A DNA stretch of 64,000 nt from the NCBI GenBank assembly GCA_964586235.1, contig CAZPIO010000008.1, positions 1 through 64,000 on the forward strand, read 5' to 3'. The stretch's first letter is position 1. Every line of letters starts with the position of its first letter. The notes under the pieces were generated by a model that worked only from the letters and a program-made list of their open reading frames with translations, did no database searches and was not told where the DNA came from. Source of the stretch: JAUCQB01 sp964586235. GTDB taxonomy: Bacteria > Planctomycetota > Phycisphaerae > UBA1845 > PWPN01. Shown here one piece after another: positions 9,777 to 19,205 of this stretch. The translations under genes were made by a program, and so were the position numbers.

Positions 9777-12700
9777 ATGATGTGGAAACCAACCGGCCTG
9801 GCTTTCGCGGCACTCGTGTGGCCGCTCGGCACGAGTGTTTCTCTCGGGCAGGCTGTGCCGATGCCCTCACCGGTCAACACGCGATCAACCGAGCGAGACC
9901 CCTGGCTCTGCCCGGACGGGTATACCCTGCTTTTCTCGTCTGATCGCGAAGGCGGCGACTTCAACCTCTACGAAACTCGATGGGACGGCCGCACGTGGTC
10001 CCGGCCGGTGCGTCTTAGCGCCCTGATCAACTCGGAGTACGACGAGACGCTGCCGAGCGTGTCGAACGACGGGCGGTCGCTGCTGTTCATCTCAATGCGT
10101 GGACGTTTCTGGCGCGGACCGTGGTTTTCTCGCCGTCAGCCGGACGGTTCCTGGGGGAGCGCGGAATTCATCAAGCTCGATTCCCATTCGGACATCCACG
10201 AGGCAGTCATCAACCCTGACGGCCAGTCCTTCTGCCTCACCCTTCCGTCAAAGCAGGAGCCTACGAACAGACTGGGCATGTGCGTGCGTTTTGACCCCGC
10301 CGGGCGCTTCTGGGGACAACCCTTCCCTCGCAGGGGAGAGCCGCCGGTCAACAATGTCCCCGCGGCCCGCTGGCGTTTCTCCTCCAAGGACGGCGACCTC
10401 TACCTCGAACCAACGGGCGTCCGCGATCCGGAGCAAACGGACCGGCCTGAATGCCTGAACGCCATCGCTTCATCGAGCCTCTACGGAAACGAGGATGAGG
10501 ATTACTGGGTCAGTGAGGCCCAGAACCTCATCGACGATCTGGATGATACGAGCTGGATCTCGAAAGCCGGCACGCCCGTCGACCAGCAATGGGTGCTGCT
10601 GGCCTTGAACGGTCCGGTCCGTTACGTTCCCGGGCTCAGCCGGATTCATTCGCTGCGAGTTCACACCGGGCCGGTCGAAGCCGTCCAGATTGAGAAGCGG
10701 GACAAGAAGACACGGCAGGTGGGCGTCGAGAAGGTCATTCCCGAAAAGGCCGGGCCGGGCACTCGCCCGAGACGCCTGCGCATCCTGGGCGGCATGGATG
10801 CCGATTCGCTCGAGGAGCTGACGGTCGCGGAGCTCAAGCTCGATTCCAGCTCGCCGTGGCAGGAAATTCGCCTTCCGGAGCCGAAGTATCTGAGGTTCCT
10901 GAAGATCCAGGTGCTGGAAACGGTCGATCCGCACGCACCCTACGTGGCGTTCAACGAAGTCCAGGCCTCAGGCGCGGGCCTGAGCGCACCCCGGCCCGTC
11001 CACCACGTTGCCACGGATCAGAACAACAACATCACCATCGACGGGCGGCCCTTCTTTCCCATCTACGTGTACTATGGAATCTCGAGTCCTGAGCTGGCAC
11101 ACTGGGGCTTCAATACGACCCTGGAGACCTACGACCTCGCGCCGGACTCCGCGCGCCTGGCCGTGCTCGACCGGGCCGAGGACCTGGGAATCAAGGTGAT
11201 CGGCCATGTTCCCGACGTCGAGACATCGGCCGGCCGCAAGCGGGCACGAAACCAGTTGCTCGCAGCCCGGCACCACCCCGCCCTGCTGGGGTATCTCATG
11301 TCTGATGAGGCCGGCCACAGCGAAGAGATGATGACGATCGACGAGCACCGGGCCGCCTTCATCCGCCAGCACGATCCGCACCATTTCACCATGCTCAACG
11401 ATCTCTATCCAACCTACTACCCGCGTTCTTCGCGCATCGTGGATGTTTTCTCCATCGACCCGTATCCCCACATCGTGGGCCAGCCGTATTCGTACCAGGG
11501 CCTTGCCGTCGACGCGGCGTACAAGGCCGTTGACCACAAGAAGCCGGTCCTGGTCGTGAACGCCTCGTGGGGCCCGATTATCAGCCCGGTCGAGAACCGC
11601 TTGAACATGTATCTGGCCCTCATCCACGGGGCCAAAGGCATTTCCTGGTACGCCGTCGGCGTCCGTCTTGATCATCCCGACCACTGGGCCAGCATCCTGC
11701 GCTGCGTCAGTGAGGTCCATCGCCTGGAGCCCGTCCTGTTCGCCCCGGCCACCAGGCCGGATTCGCCGCTTCTGACTCACACCCGAATCGACAACCCCGG
11801 TGCGCGGATCGATGTCATGATCAAGGAAGTCGGGGGCGAAGTCTGGATGCTGGCCGCCAACTGCGAGCCGCGCGAGGCCAAGGCGCGATTCTCCTTCGGC
11901 TGGGCACCGAGCATCACCGTTCGCGAAGTGATGGCCGATCACCCTCAGGCATGGAGTCTGGAACGCCGTGATTTCACCTCCATGGACGGCTGGCCTCCCT
12001 CCGAGGATCGCGAAGTGATCCGCGACGCCCGGCCGATCGAACTCGTTTTCGCGCCGTATGGCGTTCGGGTCTTCCGCATGAAGGCGTCCGGCCCGATCGG
12101 GCCTCATCAGTCGCCTCGCGGCGGCGGCGAACCACTGGGCATGGTCAACGAATCGTTACAGCGCCAGACAGCGGAGAAGGTGAAGAAGCTGCGAGGAGAA
12201 GGCAAGAAGGCCGAGGCCCGCCGGCTGATTGACGATTTCTGGGAACAATACCGCGACCGCGTGTCACTGGATGACCTGGACGCTCTGATGGACACGCTGA
12301 GCGATGATGCCACGCCCGAGGAGATCCAGGCCACCTACGGGCGCCTGGCCGATGCCCATCCGGAGGCCAAGAACTGGCCTCAGTCGGTATTTCGGATCGT
12401 TCAGGTCCTGGCGGATGCACAGAAAAAGAATCAGGCCAGACCGTGGATCGACAAACTGATCCGGCATCGGCCGGATTCGTTCTGGCGGGCCAACGCCGAG
12501 GCGATGGTTGATCCGAGCTCGGCCCGCAGCGGTCGAAAACCGTGGATCCTGGCAACCCGGCTGGATCGCAAGCCGGTGATCGACGGAGAGCTGAACGAGC
12601 CGGTCTGGAAGAACCGGGTTTCGTTCGTCAACACGGTCTTTCTTGACCCCAGCAAGAAACCGCAACCCACCGAGTTCGCCGTGGCCTATGACGACCAGGC

Positions 12701-13148
12701 CCTTTACGCGGCTGTCAGACTCATCGAGCCGGAAATCGCGAAGATCCGTAAACGGGTCGACAAGGACGATCGCGACGTGTGGGCGGACGACTGCATCGTC
12801 ATCTACCTCGACCGGAAACTGGAGTATAACGGCTACGAGCAGTTCGTGTTCAACGCTCTGGGCACGATGTGGGACGGCCGGGGCCACCGGGCGGGCAGCG
12901 CCGGGGCCGGCTCGCTGAAAGCAGACGTCGAGAGGAAAGCCATTATCAAAGACGATGCATGGCAGATCGAGATCCGGATTCCGTTCAAGGATTTGAAGGC
13001 CGAAGCCCCGAAGTCAGGCCGGGTCTGGGGATTGGGCCTCCAGCGATGGCGTCATGTCGAGGGCGCCTTGTACACGGTGTGGGGCAATACGCAGGGCACT
13101 TCGCTGGACAACCGGGCCGAGACATTCGGTTTCGTTGTGTTTGAATGA
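9777..13148 (+). CDS. Large secreted multidomain protein: PD40 propeller, discoidin-like, TIM-barrel hydrolase-like, CBM9-like
   Basis: A 1,123-aa protein with signal peptide MMWKPTGLAFAALVWPLG. Residues 35-160 carry WD40-like PD40 repeats (GYTLLFSSDREGGDFNLY, DGRSLLFISMRG). Residues about 230-390 look like an F5/8 type C (discoidin) beta-sandwich ending VAFNEVQASG. Residues 410-660 resemble a TIM-barrel glycosidase, with IDGRPFFPIYVYYG at the barrel entrance and GYLMSDEAG as a possible acid/base strand. A short helical linker follows. Residues 920-1123 are a CBM9-like domain (PVIDGELNEPVWKN, WADDCIVIYLD, WQIEIRIPF). The ATG at 9777 has GGGAG 6 nt upstream. It is the first gene of the rightward operon. 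It probably binds and processes an external polysaccharide; the catalytic assignment is tentative. Confidence 0.8.
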   Translation: MMWKPTGLAFAALVWPLGTSVSLGQAVPMPSPVNTRSTERDPWLCPDGYTLLFSSDREGGDFNLYETRWDGRTWSRPVRLSALINSEYDETLPSVSNDGRSLLFISMRGRFWRGPWFSRRQPDGSWGSAEFIKLDSHSDIHEAVINPDGQSFCLTLPSKQEPTNRLGMCVRFDPAGRFWGQPFPRRGEPPVNNVPAARWRFSSKDGDLYLEPTGVRDPEQTDRPECLNAIASSSLYGNEDEDYWVSEAQNLIDDLDDTSWISKAGTPVDQQWVLLALNGPVRYVPGLSRIHSLRVHTGPVEAVQIEKRDKKTRQVGVEKVIPEKAGPGTRPRRLRILGGMDADSLEELTVAELKLDSSSPWQEIRLPEPKYLRFLKIQVLETVDPHAPYVAFNEVQASGAGLSAPRPVHHVATDQNNNITIDGRPFFPIYVYYGISSPELAHWGFNTTLETYDLAPDSARLAVLDRAEDLGIKVIGHVPDVETSAGRKRARNQLLAARHHPALLGYLMSDEAGHSEEMMTIDEHRAAFIRQHDPHHFTMLNDLYPTYYPRSSRIVDVFSIDPYPHIVGQPYSYQGLAVDAAYKAVDHKKPVLVVNASWGPIISPVENRLNMYLALIHGAKGISWYAVGVRLDHPDHWASILRCVSEVHRLEPVLFAPATRPDSPLLTHTRIDNPGARIDVMIKEVGGEVWMLAANCEPREAKARFSFGWAPSITVREVMADHPQAWSLERRDFTSMDGWPPSEDREVIRDARPIELVFAPYGVRVFRMKASGPIGPHQSPRGGGEPLGMVNESLQRQTAEKVKKLRGEGKKAEARRLIDDFWEQYRDRVSLDDLDALMDTLSDDATPEEIQATYGRLADAHPEAKNWPQSVFRIVQVLADAQKKNQARPWIDKLIRHRPDSFWRANAEAMVDPSSARSGRKPWILATRLDRKPVIDGELNEPVWKNRVSFVNTVFLDPSKKPQPTEFAVAYDDQALYAAVRLIEPEIAKIRKRVDKDDRDVWADDCIVIYLDRKLEYNGYEQFVFNALGTMWDGRGHRAGSAGAGSLKADVERKAIIKDDAWQIEIRIPFKDLKAEAPKSGRVWGLGLQRWRHVEGALYTVWGNTQGTSLDNRAETFGFVVFE

Positions 13149-13208
13149 CAGGTGCCGGCGACCGGTCTCATCCGGCGATGGGATCGGCGTCGCAGCAGTG
13201 AGGGCAGG

Positions 13209-15392
13209 ATGAAAACAGGAGACAACCGACCGGTCTCTCCGCTGGTGCTTCCGGCTTCAATGATCCTGCTGTGTTTGACGATTGACACGGCCGGCGCCCT
13301 GACCCTTTACGTGGCTCCGACCGGGAGGATCGAATGGTCTGGAACACTGGCGGCGGCCAACGCCGACCATTCCGACGGCCCCCTGCCCTCGATCGCAGCC
13401 GCCCGAGACCTGATCCGGTCGCGCCGGGCAGACGCAAAGTGGACAGATGAGGCCATCACCGTATACGTTCGCGGCGGAACGTACTATCTCCCGGACCCGC
13501 TCGTTTTTGAGCCTCAGGACTCCGGCACGGAGGGCAAGCCCGTCACGTATGCCGCCTACCAGAACGAAAGCCCGATCCTCAGCGGCGGGCGGGTCATCAG
13601 CGGTTGGCGCAGCGCGGAGATCAACGGCCGACCGTGCTGGGCTGTCGAAATCCCCGAGGTCAAGGACGGCCGATGGCACTTCCGGCAACTGTTCGTCAAC
13701 GGCCGGCGATGCCCGCGCCCCCAAATGCCCGAAAAGGGCTGGTACCAGTTCGCCAGCATCCCGCCCCAGAGCGAGAGATATCTGAAAAGAGAAGGCGTCC
13801 GCGATAAGGCCAGCCAGAACGACCGAGCCTGCTATCGGCCGGGGGACGTCAAAGAATGGCACAATTTCGGCGACGTGGAGTTCGTCTATCTGATGAGCTG
13901 GGACGAGGCTCATCTGTTTGCCGCCAACCTGGACGAGGCGACCCGGACCATCGAGTTCACCCAACCGGCTTACCTGGGTCCCGGCTCAACGATTACGGAT
14001 GACAAACACGGCCGCTACTACATGGTTGGCGTGCGCGAAGCCCTGAACCAACCCGGACAATGGTATCTCGATCGAGTCAGCGGCGTGCTTTATTACCTGC
14101 CGCTGCCCGGTGAAACCCCGGACAACACCACGGTCATCGCTCCGCGATTGAATGAGCTGCTCTGCCTATTCGGCGATGAACCGCGGAATCCGCTGGAAGA
14201 GAGAAACAGAACGTTCTGGACCGGGCCGCGAGCGACCGGCCAGGGCCCCACGCCCCGGCCGATTCAGTCTCTTGTCTTCAAAGGCCTGGCTTTCCGGCAC
14301 AACAACTGGTTCCTGCCGCCCGACAAGTCCGCCGGCGGACAGGGCATGGCCCGGCTGCCCGCCGCACTGTTTCTGCTCAACGCCCACGGTTGCCGGATCA
14401 CCGACTGCAGCCTCTCCCAGATCTCCAATTGGGCGATCGAACTCGGGGCCGAGTGCAGAGACAACGTGATCTCCGGCTGCACCTTGACCGACCTCGGCGC
14501 CGGCGGGGTCAAGCTGAACGAGGACAGCCATCACAACACCGTTATCGACTGCGAGATAGCCAACGGCGGGCTCATTTTTCACGGCGCGGTCGGCGTCTGG
14601 GTCGGCCACAGTTGGGGCAACACGGTGTCGCACAACCATATTCATCATCTCTACTACACCGGCATCAGCGTCGGCTGGGTCTGGGGCAACAGCCGGCCAA
14701 GCAAGGCGGCCTGCAATATCATCGAGTACAACCACATCCACCACATCGGCCAGAAGCTGCTCAGCGACATGGGCGGCATCTACACTCTCGGCTCCTCGCC
14801 CGGCACTGTCCTGCGCTACAATCTCATTCACGACGTCGAGGCTTTCGCCTACGGCGGCAACGGCCTCTACAACGACGAGGGCAGCAGCTTCATTCTCCTC
14901 GAAAACAACATCGTCTACCGCTGCAACGACAGCGCCTATCATCTGAACTACGGCCGGACCAACGTTCTGCGCAACAACATCCTGGCCTTTGCCGGGCGGG
15001 CCGAGGTGACCAGCTCCGACCCGAAGAGCCAGGCCCCGACGATCATCGTGGAGCGGAACATCATCTATGGCGATCAGGAACCAGGAGTCTTTGGGGACCT
15101 GCCGCGCATGCACGCGTTCGCCCGCATGTGGGAGGGAAAGAACTACACCTTTGACTACAACCTCTACTACATGGTTGGCGGAAAGGAATTCGACTGGCCC
15201 GGCGACCGCACATTTGCGCAATGGCAGCAGTGGACGGGCCAGGACACACACTCGATCATCGCCGATCCGCTGTTCGTGGACCCGAAGAACGGCGATTTCA
15301 GGCTGAAGCCCGGTTCGCCGGCCGAGAGGATCGGCTTCAAGCCGATCGACACAAGCAGGATCGGCCGACTGAAGTCTCATACGCCGGGATAA
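13209..15392 (+). CDS. Secreted right-handed beta-helix protein, GH141-like (copy 1)
   Basis: A 727-aa protein with a signal peptide (LVLPASMILLCLTIDTAGA), a family opening (LYVAPTGRIEWSG, then SDGPLPSIAAARDL) and YVRGGTYYLP. A parallel beta-helix core follows, rich in N-x-(I/V)-x-x-(C/N) rungs (DMGGIYTLGSSPGTVLRYN, LENNIVYRCNDSAYHLNYG). The C-terminus is ADPLFVDPKNGDF ... SPAERIGFKPIDTSRIGR. This layout matches the GH141 family, whose characterised member is an alpha-L-fucosidase acting on rhamnogalacturonan II. The fold is clear; the substrate is an inference. The ATG at 13209 has GAGGG close upstream, and the gene lies 60 nt behind the preceding one. Related copies are at 17093-19201 and 21131-23263. 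Confidence 0.82.
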   Translation: MKTGDNRPVSPLVLPASMILLCLTIDTAGALTLYVAPTGRIEWSGTLAAANADHSDGPLPSIAAARDLIRSRRADAKWTDEAITVYVRGGTYYLPDPLVFEPQDSGTEGKPVTYAAYQNESPILSGGRVISGWRSAEINGRPCWAVEIPEVKDGRWHFRQLFVNGRRCPRPQMPEKGWYQFASIPPQSERYLKREGVRDKASQNDRACYRPGDVKEWHNFGDVEFVYLMSWDEAHLFAANLDEATRTIEFTQPAYLGPGSTITDDKHGRYYMVGVREALNQPGQWYLDRVSGVLYYLPLPGETPDNTTVIAPRLNELLCLFGDEPRNPLEERNRTFWTGPRATGQGPTPRPIQSLVFKGLAFRHNNWFLPPDKSAGGQGMARLPAALFLLNAHGCRITDCSLSQISNWAIELGAECRDNVISGCTLTDLGAGGVKLNEDSHHNTVIDCEIANGGLIFHGAVGVWVGHSWGNTVSHNHIHHLYYTGISVGWVWGNSRPSKAACNIIEYNHIHHIGQKLLSDMGGIYTLGSSPGTVLRYNLIHDVEAFAYGGNGLYNDEGSSFILLENNIVYRCNDSAYHLNYGRTNVLRNNILAFAGRAEVTSSDPKSQAPTIIVERNIIYGDQEPGVFGDLPRMHAFARMWEGKNYTFDYNLYYMVGGKEFDWPGDRTFAQWQQWTGQDTHSIIADPLFVDPKNGDFRLKPGSPAERIGFKPIDTSRIGRLKSHTPG

Positions 15393-15447
15393 TGGCGTCC
15401 GAACGATTCTCCGCCTGTGACGGAACGTGGCGCGAGAAAGGAAGATC

Positions 15448-17058
15448 ATGATGACAAGCAGCTCCCCGGCTTTAGGCTCCCGCCTCCCCGGCATCCAGGC
15501 GGCTGCCCTGTTCATGCTCCGCTTAGTGATCGGATGGCACTTCCTCTACGAAGGCATGGTCAAGGTTTTCGAACCGAACTGGACGTCCGCGGGTTATCTC
15601 CTTGAATCCCACTGGATCCTTTCGGACTTCTTCCATTGGATCGTTGCCCATCCGCAGGTGCTGAGGGTCGTCGACCTGTTGAACATCTGGGGCTTGATCG
15701 GCATCGGCCTGGCCCTGTTCCTCGGTGTGCTGACCCGCTGGGCTTGTGCGTCCGGCATCCTGCTCCTGCTCCTGTACTACCTGGCCAACCCCGCCGTGCC
15801 GGGTCACATGAGCGAGACCGGCACGGAGGGCCACTACCTGATCGTCAACAAGAACGTCGTGGAGATGATCGCGCTGGGCCTTCTGCTGTTCTTCCCGCAG
15901 AGTTCGGATTGGGGCCTGGGCCGGCTGTTCCGCCGGAGACGGAAGATCACCGCCGGGGGCTTGCCTGGTAGTCCGGCATGGGCAATCGCGGAGCCGCCCA
16001 GCGATGCTGAACTGGCCCTTCAGGCTTCGGGCAGGCGCCGGGACCTGCTCGCCGGTCTGGCCGTCCTTCCCTTCATTGGCGCGTTTCTCATCAGTTTCTG
16101 GAGGGCAGCCCGGCGGGAAAGCTTCGAGGAGAAGCAACTGACGGCGGCTCTGCGAAGCCCCTATGCCGCCACCACGAGCGCTACCCGGCAGTCGGACCGC
16201 CTGGGCAGCGTGAAGGACCTTCAGGGCAGCGTTCCCCACGGGCGGATCGGGCAGGTCGAAATCAGTCGCCTGATCTGTGGCGGCAACCTGATCAGCGGCA
16301 TCGCTCACGCCCGCGACCTGATCTATGTATCGCCGCTGCTCAAGGAGTACTTCACCGACGAGAAGGTCATCGGGACCTTAAGACTGTGCGAGTCGTGCGG
16401 GATCAATACGGCGATCCTGCGCACCGATCAGAACACGATCCGCATCCTGCACAAGTACTGGAACAGGGGCGGCAAGATCCAGTGGCTGGCCCAGGTCTAT
16501 CCCAAGGAAGACGACCTTACGTCGAACACCCAATGGGCCCTGGACAATGGTGCGGTGGGCGCCTACATCCAGGGGAACATCGCCGATCGGTGGATCAAGG
16601 CGAATCGCGTGGATCTCTTCGAGAAGGTCATTCATTTCATCAGGAGCCGCGGGAAAATCGCCGGCACGGGCGCCCATCAACTGGAAGTCCCCATGGCCCT
16701 GGAGGCGGCCAGGATCGACCTGGACTTCTACATGAAGACCCTTCATCGACCCGACTACTGGTCGCTTGAAGCCGAGGATCAGTTCGTGGACGTATCCGAC
16801 AACCCGCACGACAACTACTGGTGCCTCGAGCCCGAGCGAACGATCGACTTCATGCAGACGGTGAACAAGCCCTGGATCGCCTACAAGATACTCGCGGCCG
16901 GGGCGATCAAGCCCGAGGCCGGTTTCCGATACGCGTTTGAGAACGGGGCCGACTTCGCCTGCGTGGGCATGTTCGATTTCCAGGTGGTCCAGGACGTCAA
17001 CATTCTCGTCGGCCTGTGGCCGGACGCGCAGAAAAGGAAACGCCCCTGGCTGGCATAG
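15448..17058 (+). CDS. DoxX-type membrane domain fused to an oxidoreductase-like TIM-barrel domain
   Basis: A 536-aa protein. Residues 15-155 form a DoxX-like four-helix membrane domain (FMLRLVIGWHFLYEGMVKVF, then GLIGIGLALFLGVLTRWA, GILLLLLYYLANP and VVEMIALGLLLFFPQ). A further helix (DLLAGLAVLPFIGAFLISFW) follows at about 200-220. Residues 265-530 are soluble and resemble an aldo/keto-reductase-type TIM barrel: SRLICGGNLISGIAHARD resembles an AKR beta1 strand, and IAGTGAHQ and AYKILAAGAI look like later barrel strands. No AKR Tyr/Lys/His tetrad was confirmed. The ATG at 15448 has AGGA 7 nt upstream; a GTG at 15427 is an alternative. It is the third gene of the operon. It may couple a membrane redox step to the glycan island, but the function is not established. 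Confidence 0.72.
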   Translation: MMTSSSPALGSRLPGIQAAALFMLRLVIGWHFLYEGMVKVFEPNWTSAGYLLESHWILSDFFHWIVAHPQVLRVVDLLNIWGLIGIGLALFLGVLTRWACASGILLLLLYYLANPAVPGHMSETGTEGHYLIVNKNVVEMIALGLLLFFPQSSDWGLGRLFRRRRKITAGGLPGSPAWAIAEPPSDAELALQASGRRRDLLAGLAVLPFIGAFLISFWRAARRESFEEKQLTAALRSPYAATTSATRQSDRLGSVKDLQGSVPHGRIGQVEISRLICGGNLISGIAHARDLIYVSPLLKEYFTDEKVIGTLRLCESCGINTAILRTDQNTIRILHKYWNRGGKIQWLAQVYPKEDDLTSNTQWALDNGAVGAYIQGNIADRWIKANRVDLFEKVIHFIRSRGKIAGTGAHQLEVPMALEAARIDLDFYMKTLHRPDYWSLEAEDQFVDVSDNPHDNYWCLEPERTIDFMQTVNKPWIAYKILAAGAIKPEAGFRYAFENGADFACVGMFDFQVVQDVNILVGLWPDAQKRKRPWLA

Positions 17059-17092
17059 CGAAAAGGCGGTGCTGTCCGGCAGGAGGTAGGCA

Positions 17093-19201
17093 ATGAACGG
17101 CTTGTTGAGCACGCTATCCGGTCTGTTGTACTTGTGCGGGTGGGTATGCTGGGCGGTGGCTCCCGGGTCGGGACATTGCGCTGCGGAGCCGGCCTCTGAC
17201 GCCGTGGTCGCCGACTTCTTTGTCGCTCCCCAGGGCCAAGATACATGGTCCGGCAGACTGCCCGCCAAAAACGACAAGAGCAACGATGGTCCGTTCGCTT
17301 CCTTTGCGAGGGCCCAGCAGGCAGTGCGGGAATTGAAGCGATCCGGTCGAACCGAACCGGTGACCATCCTGTTCCGAGGCGGGACCTACCAGCTTGATGA
17401 GCCGATTGCCTTCAAGCCCGCCAATTCCGGCACGGACAGAGCCCCCATCACCTACGCAGCCTACCCCGGCGAGACCCCCGTCTTCAGTGGCGGCAAGCGT
17501 ATCGAGACCGAGTGGATACGCAACGACGATGGCACCTGGACCACCAAGGTCAAGACAACCAAGAACTACGAGTGGTTCTTCCGACAGCTCTTCGTCGACG
17601 GACGCCGCGCCATTCGCGCCCGCACACCCAACAACGACTACCTTCGCACGGAAGGTCCGATGCCAGGCCTCGATCCGAAAACCAAGGACCGCTACGAGGA
17701 CCGGTCACGCCAGGGATTCCGGTTCAGGCCCGGTGACATCAAACCATGGCAGAACCTCGGCGACGTCAACGTATTTGTCTATCATTCGTGGACCACCTCG
17801 CTGCACTGGATCGATTCGATCGACGAGAACAACAGCGTCATTCGATTCACCAACAAATCGGGTTGGCCCTTCAGCTTCTTCGAAGACAAGCAGCGTTACT
17901 TCATCGAGAACGGCATCGAAGCCCTGGATACCCCGGGAGAATGGTACCTTGACCGCTGGGCCGGCACCCTGAGCTACAAGCCTCGAGCCGGCGAGGAGGT
18001 ACCCAAGGCGGAATTCATTGCGCCGGTTCTGCATCAACTCGTCATCTTCGATGGCGACCGGGTCAACGGCGACTATGTCCATCACATCACGCTCAGGGGT
18101 CTGTCGTTCCGCCACGCCGACTGGCAGGTCAGCCGAGAGGACTGTGTCGACGGCCAGGGGGCTTCGATGTTGTCGGCGGCCATCTCGGCCGACGGGACTC
18201 AGCATGTCGATCTGATCGACTGCGAAGTGGCTCAGGTCGGCGAATACGCGATTCATTTCAACCGCGGATGCTCCTTCAACCGGATCGTCAACTGCCACGT
18301 CCACGACCTCGGGGCCGGCGGCGTTCGCATCGGGGCAACAACCAGAGTACTCCCACCTCACGACGTCAGCGAGAACAACACCGTCGACAACTGCCTCATC
18401 CATGACGGCGGGCACGTGTTCCGCGCGGGCATCGGTGTGCTGGTCGGCAAGGCCAGCCACACGACCGTCTCGCACAACGATATCTTCGATCTCGACTACA
18501 CTGGCGTTTCGGTCGGATGGTACTGGGGCATCGAGCAGGTTCCCTCGGCACATCACAACATTGTCGAGTTCAACCACATCTACAACATCGGCCGCGGGCA
18601 ACTCAGCGACATGGGCGGCATCTACACGCTGGGCAACTCGCCGGGTACGGTGCTCCGCAACAACCTGATACATGATGTGCTCGCCAACCAAAACGGGGGC
18701 AACGGCATGTACAATGATTCACGCTGCGCCCACGTCCTCATGGAGAACAACATCGTGTATCGCTGCACCGACAGTGCCTATCATCTTAATCACGGAACAG
18801 ACAACCTTCTGCGTAACAACATCCTCGCTTTCGGCGGGATAGCCGAGGTTACCAGCTCGAATCGGGATGATCCGCCTCCGACCGTGACTCTGGAGCGCAA
18901 CATCGTCTACACCCGTCTGCCGCGCATGCATGCCTACGAGATACTGTGGAAACAGATGAACTTTGCGATGGACCATAACCTCTACTATCGCGCCAGCGGT
19001 GAGAGCTTTGACTGGCCCGGTGACCGCACCTTTCAACAATGGCAGGAATGGACCGGGCAGGACAGGCATTCCATCATTGCAGACCCGCTGTTTGTCGATC
19101 CCGAGAAAGGCGATTTCACACTGAGACCCGGCTCGCCGGCGGAGAAACTCGGATTCAAGCCGATCGACACGAGCCGAATCGGTCGGAGAAAGGATCGCTG
19201 A
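17093..19201 (+). CDS. Secreted right-handed beta-helix protein, GH141-like (copy 2)
   Basis: A 702-aa paralogue of the proteins at 13209-15392 and 21131-23263. Signal segment LLSTLSGLLYLCGWVCWAVAPGSG is followed by FFVAPQGQDTWSGRLP, FRGGTYQLDEPIAF and RQLFVDGRRAIRAR. The beta-helix core has DMGGIYTLGNSPGTVLRNN and LMENNIVYRCTDSAYHLNHG. The tail SPAEKLGFKPIDTSRIGR is shared with copy 1. Its N-terminus is the most divergent of the three. The start is certain, with AGGAGGTAGGCA directly before ATG 17093. It lies 34 nt after the DoxX fusion and 4 nt before the LamG lipoprotein, so it is clearly operonic. A glycoside hydrolase of GH141 type is the best guess; a pectate-lyase-like role is the alternative. 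Confidence 0.83.
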   Translation: MNGLLSTLSGLLYLCGWVCWAVAPGSGHCAAEPASDAVVADFFVAPQGQDTWSGRLPAKNDKSNDGPFASFARAQQAVRELKRSGRTEPVTILFRGGTYQLDEPIAFKPANSGTDRAPITYAAYPGETPVFSGGKRIETEWIRNDDGTWTTKVKTTKNYEWFFRQLFVDGRRAIRARTPNNDYLRTEGPMPGLDPKTKDRYEDRSRQGFRFRPGDIKPWQNLGDVNVFVYHSWTTSLHWIDSIDENNSVIRFTNKSGWPFSFFEDKQRYFIENGIEALDTPGEWYLDRWAGTLSYKPRAGEEVPKAEFIAPVLHQLVIFDGDRVNGDYVHHITLRGLSFRHADWQVSREDCVDGQGASMLSAAISADGTQHVDLIDCEVAQVGEYAIHFNRGCSFNRIVNCHVHDLGAGGVRIGATTRVLPPHDVSENNTVDNCLIHDGGHVFRAGIGVLVGKASHTTVSHNDIFDLDYTGVSVGWYWGIEQVPSAHHNIVEFNHIYNIGRGQLSDMGGIYTLGNSPGTVLRNNLIHDVLANQNGGNGMYNDSRCAHVLMENNIVYRCTDSAYHLNHGTDNLLRNNILAFGGIAEVTSSNRDDPPPTVTLERNIVYTRLPRMHAYEILWKQMNFAMDHNLYYRASGESFDWPGDRTFQQWQEWTGQDRHSIIADPLFVDPEKGDFTLRPGSPAEKLGFKPIDTSRIGRRKDR

Positions 19202-19205
19202 AAGG

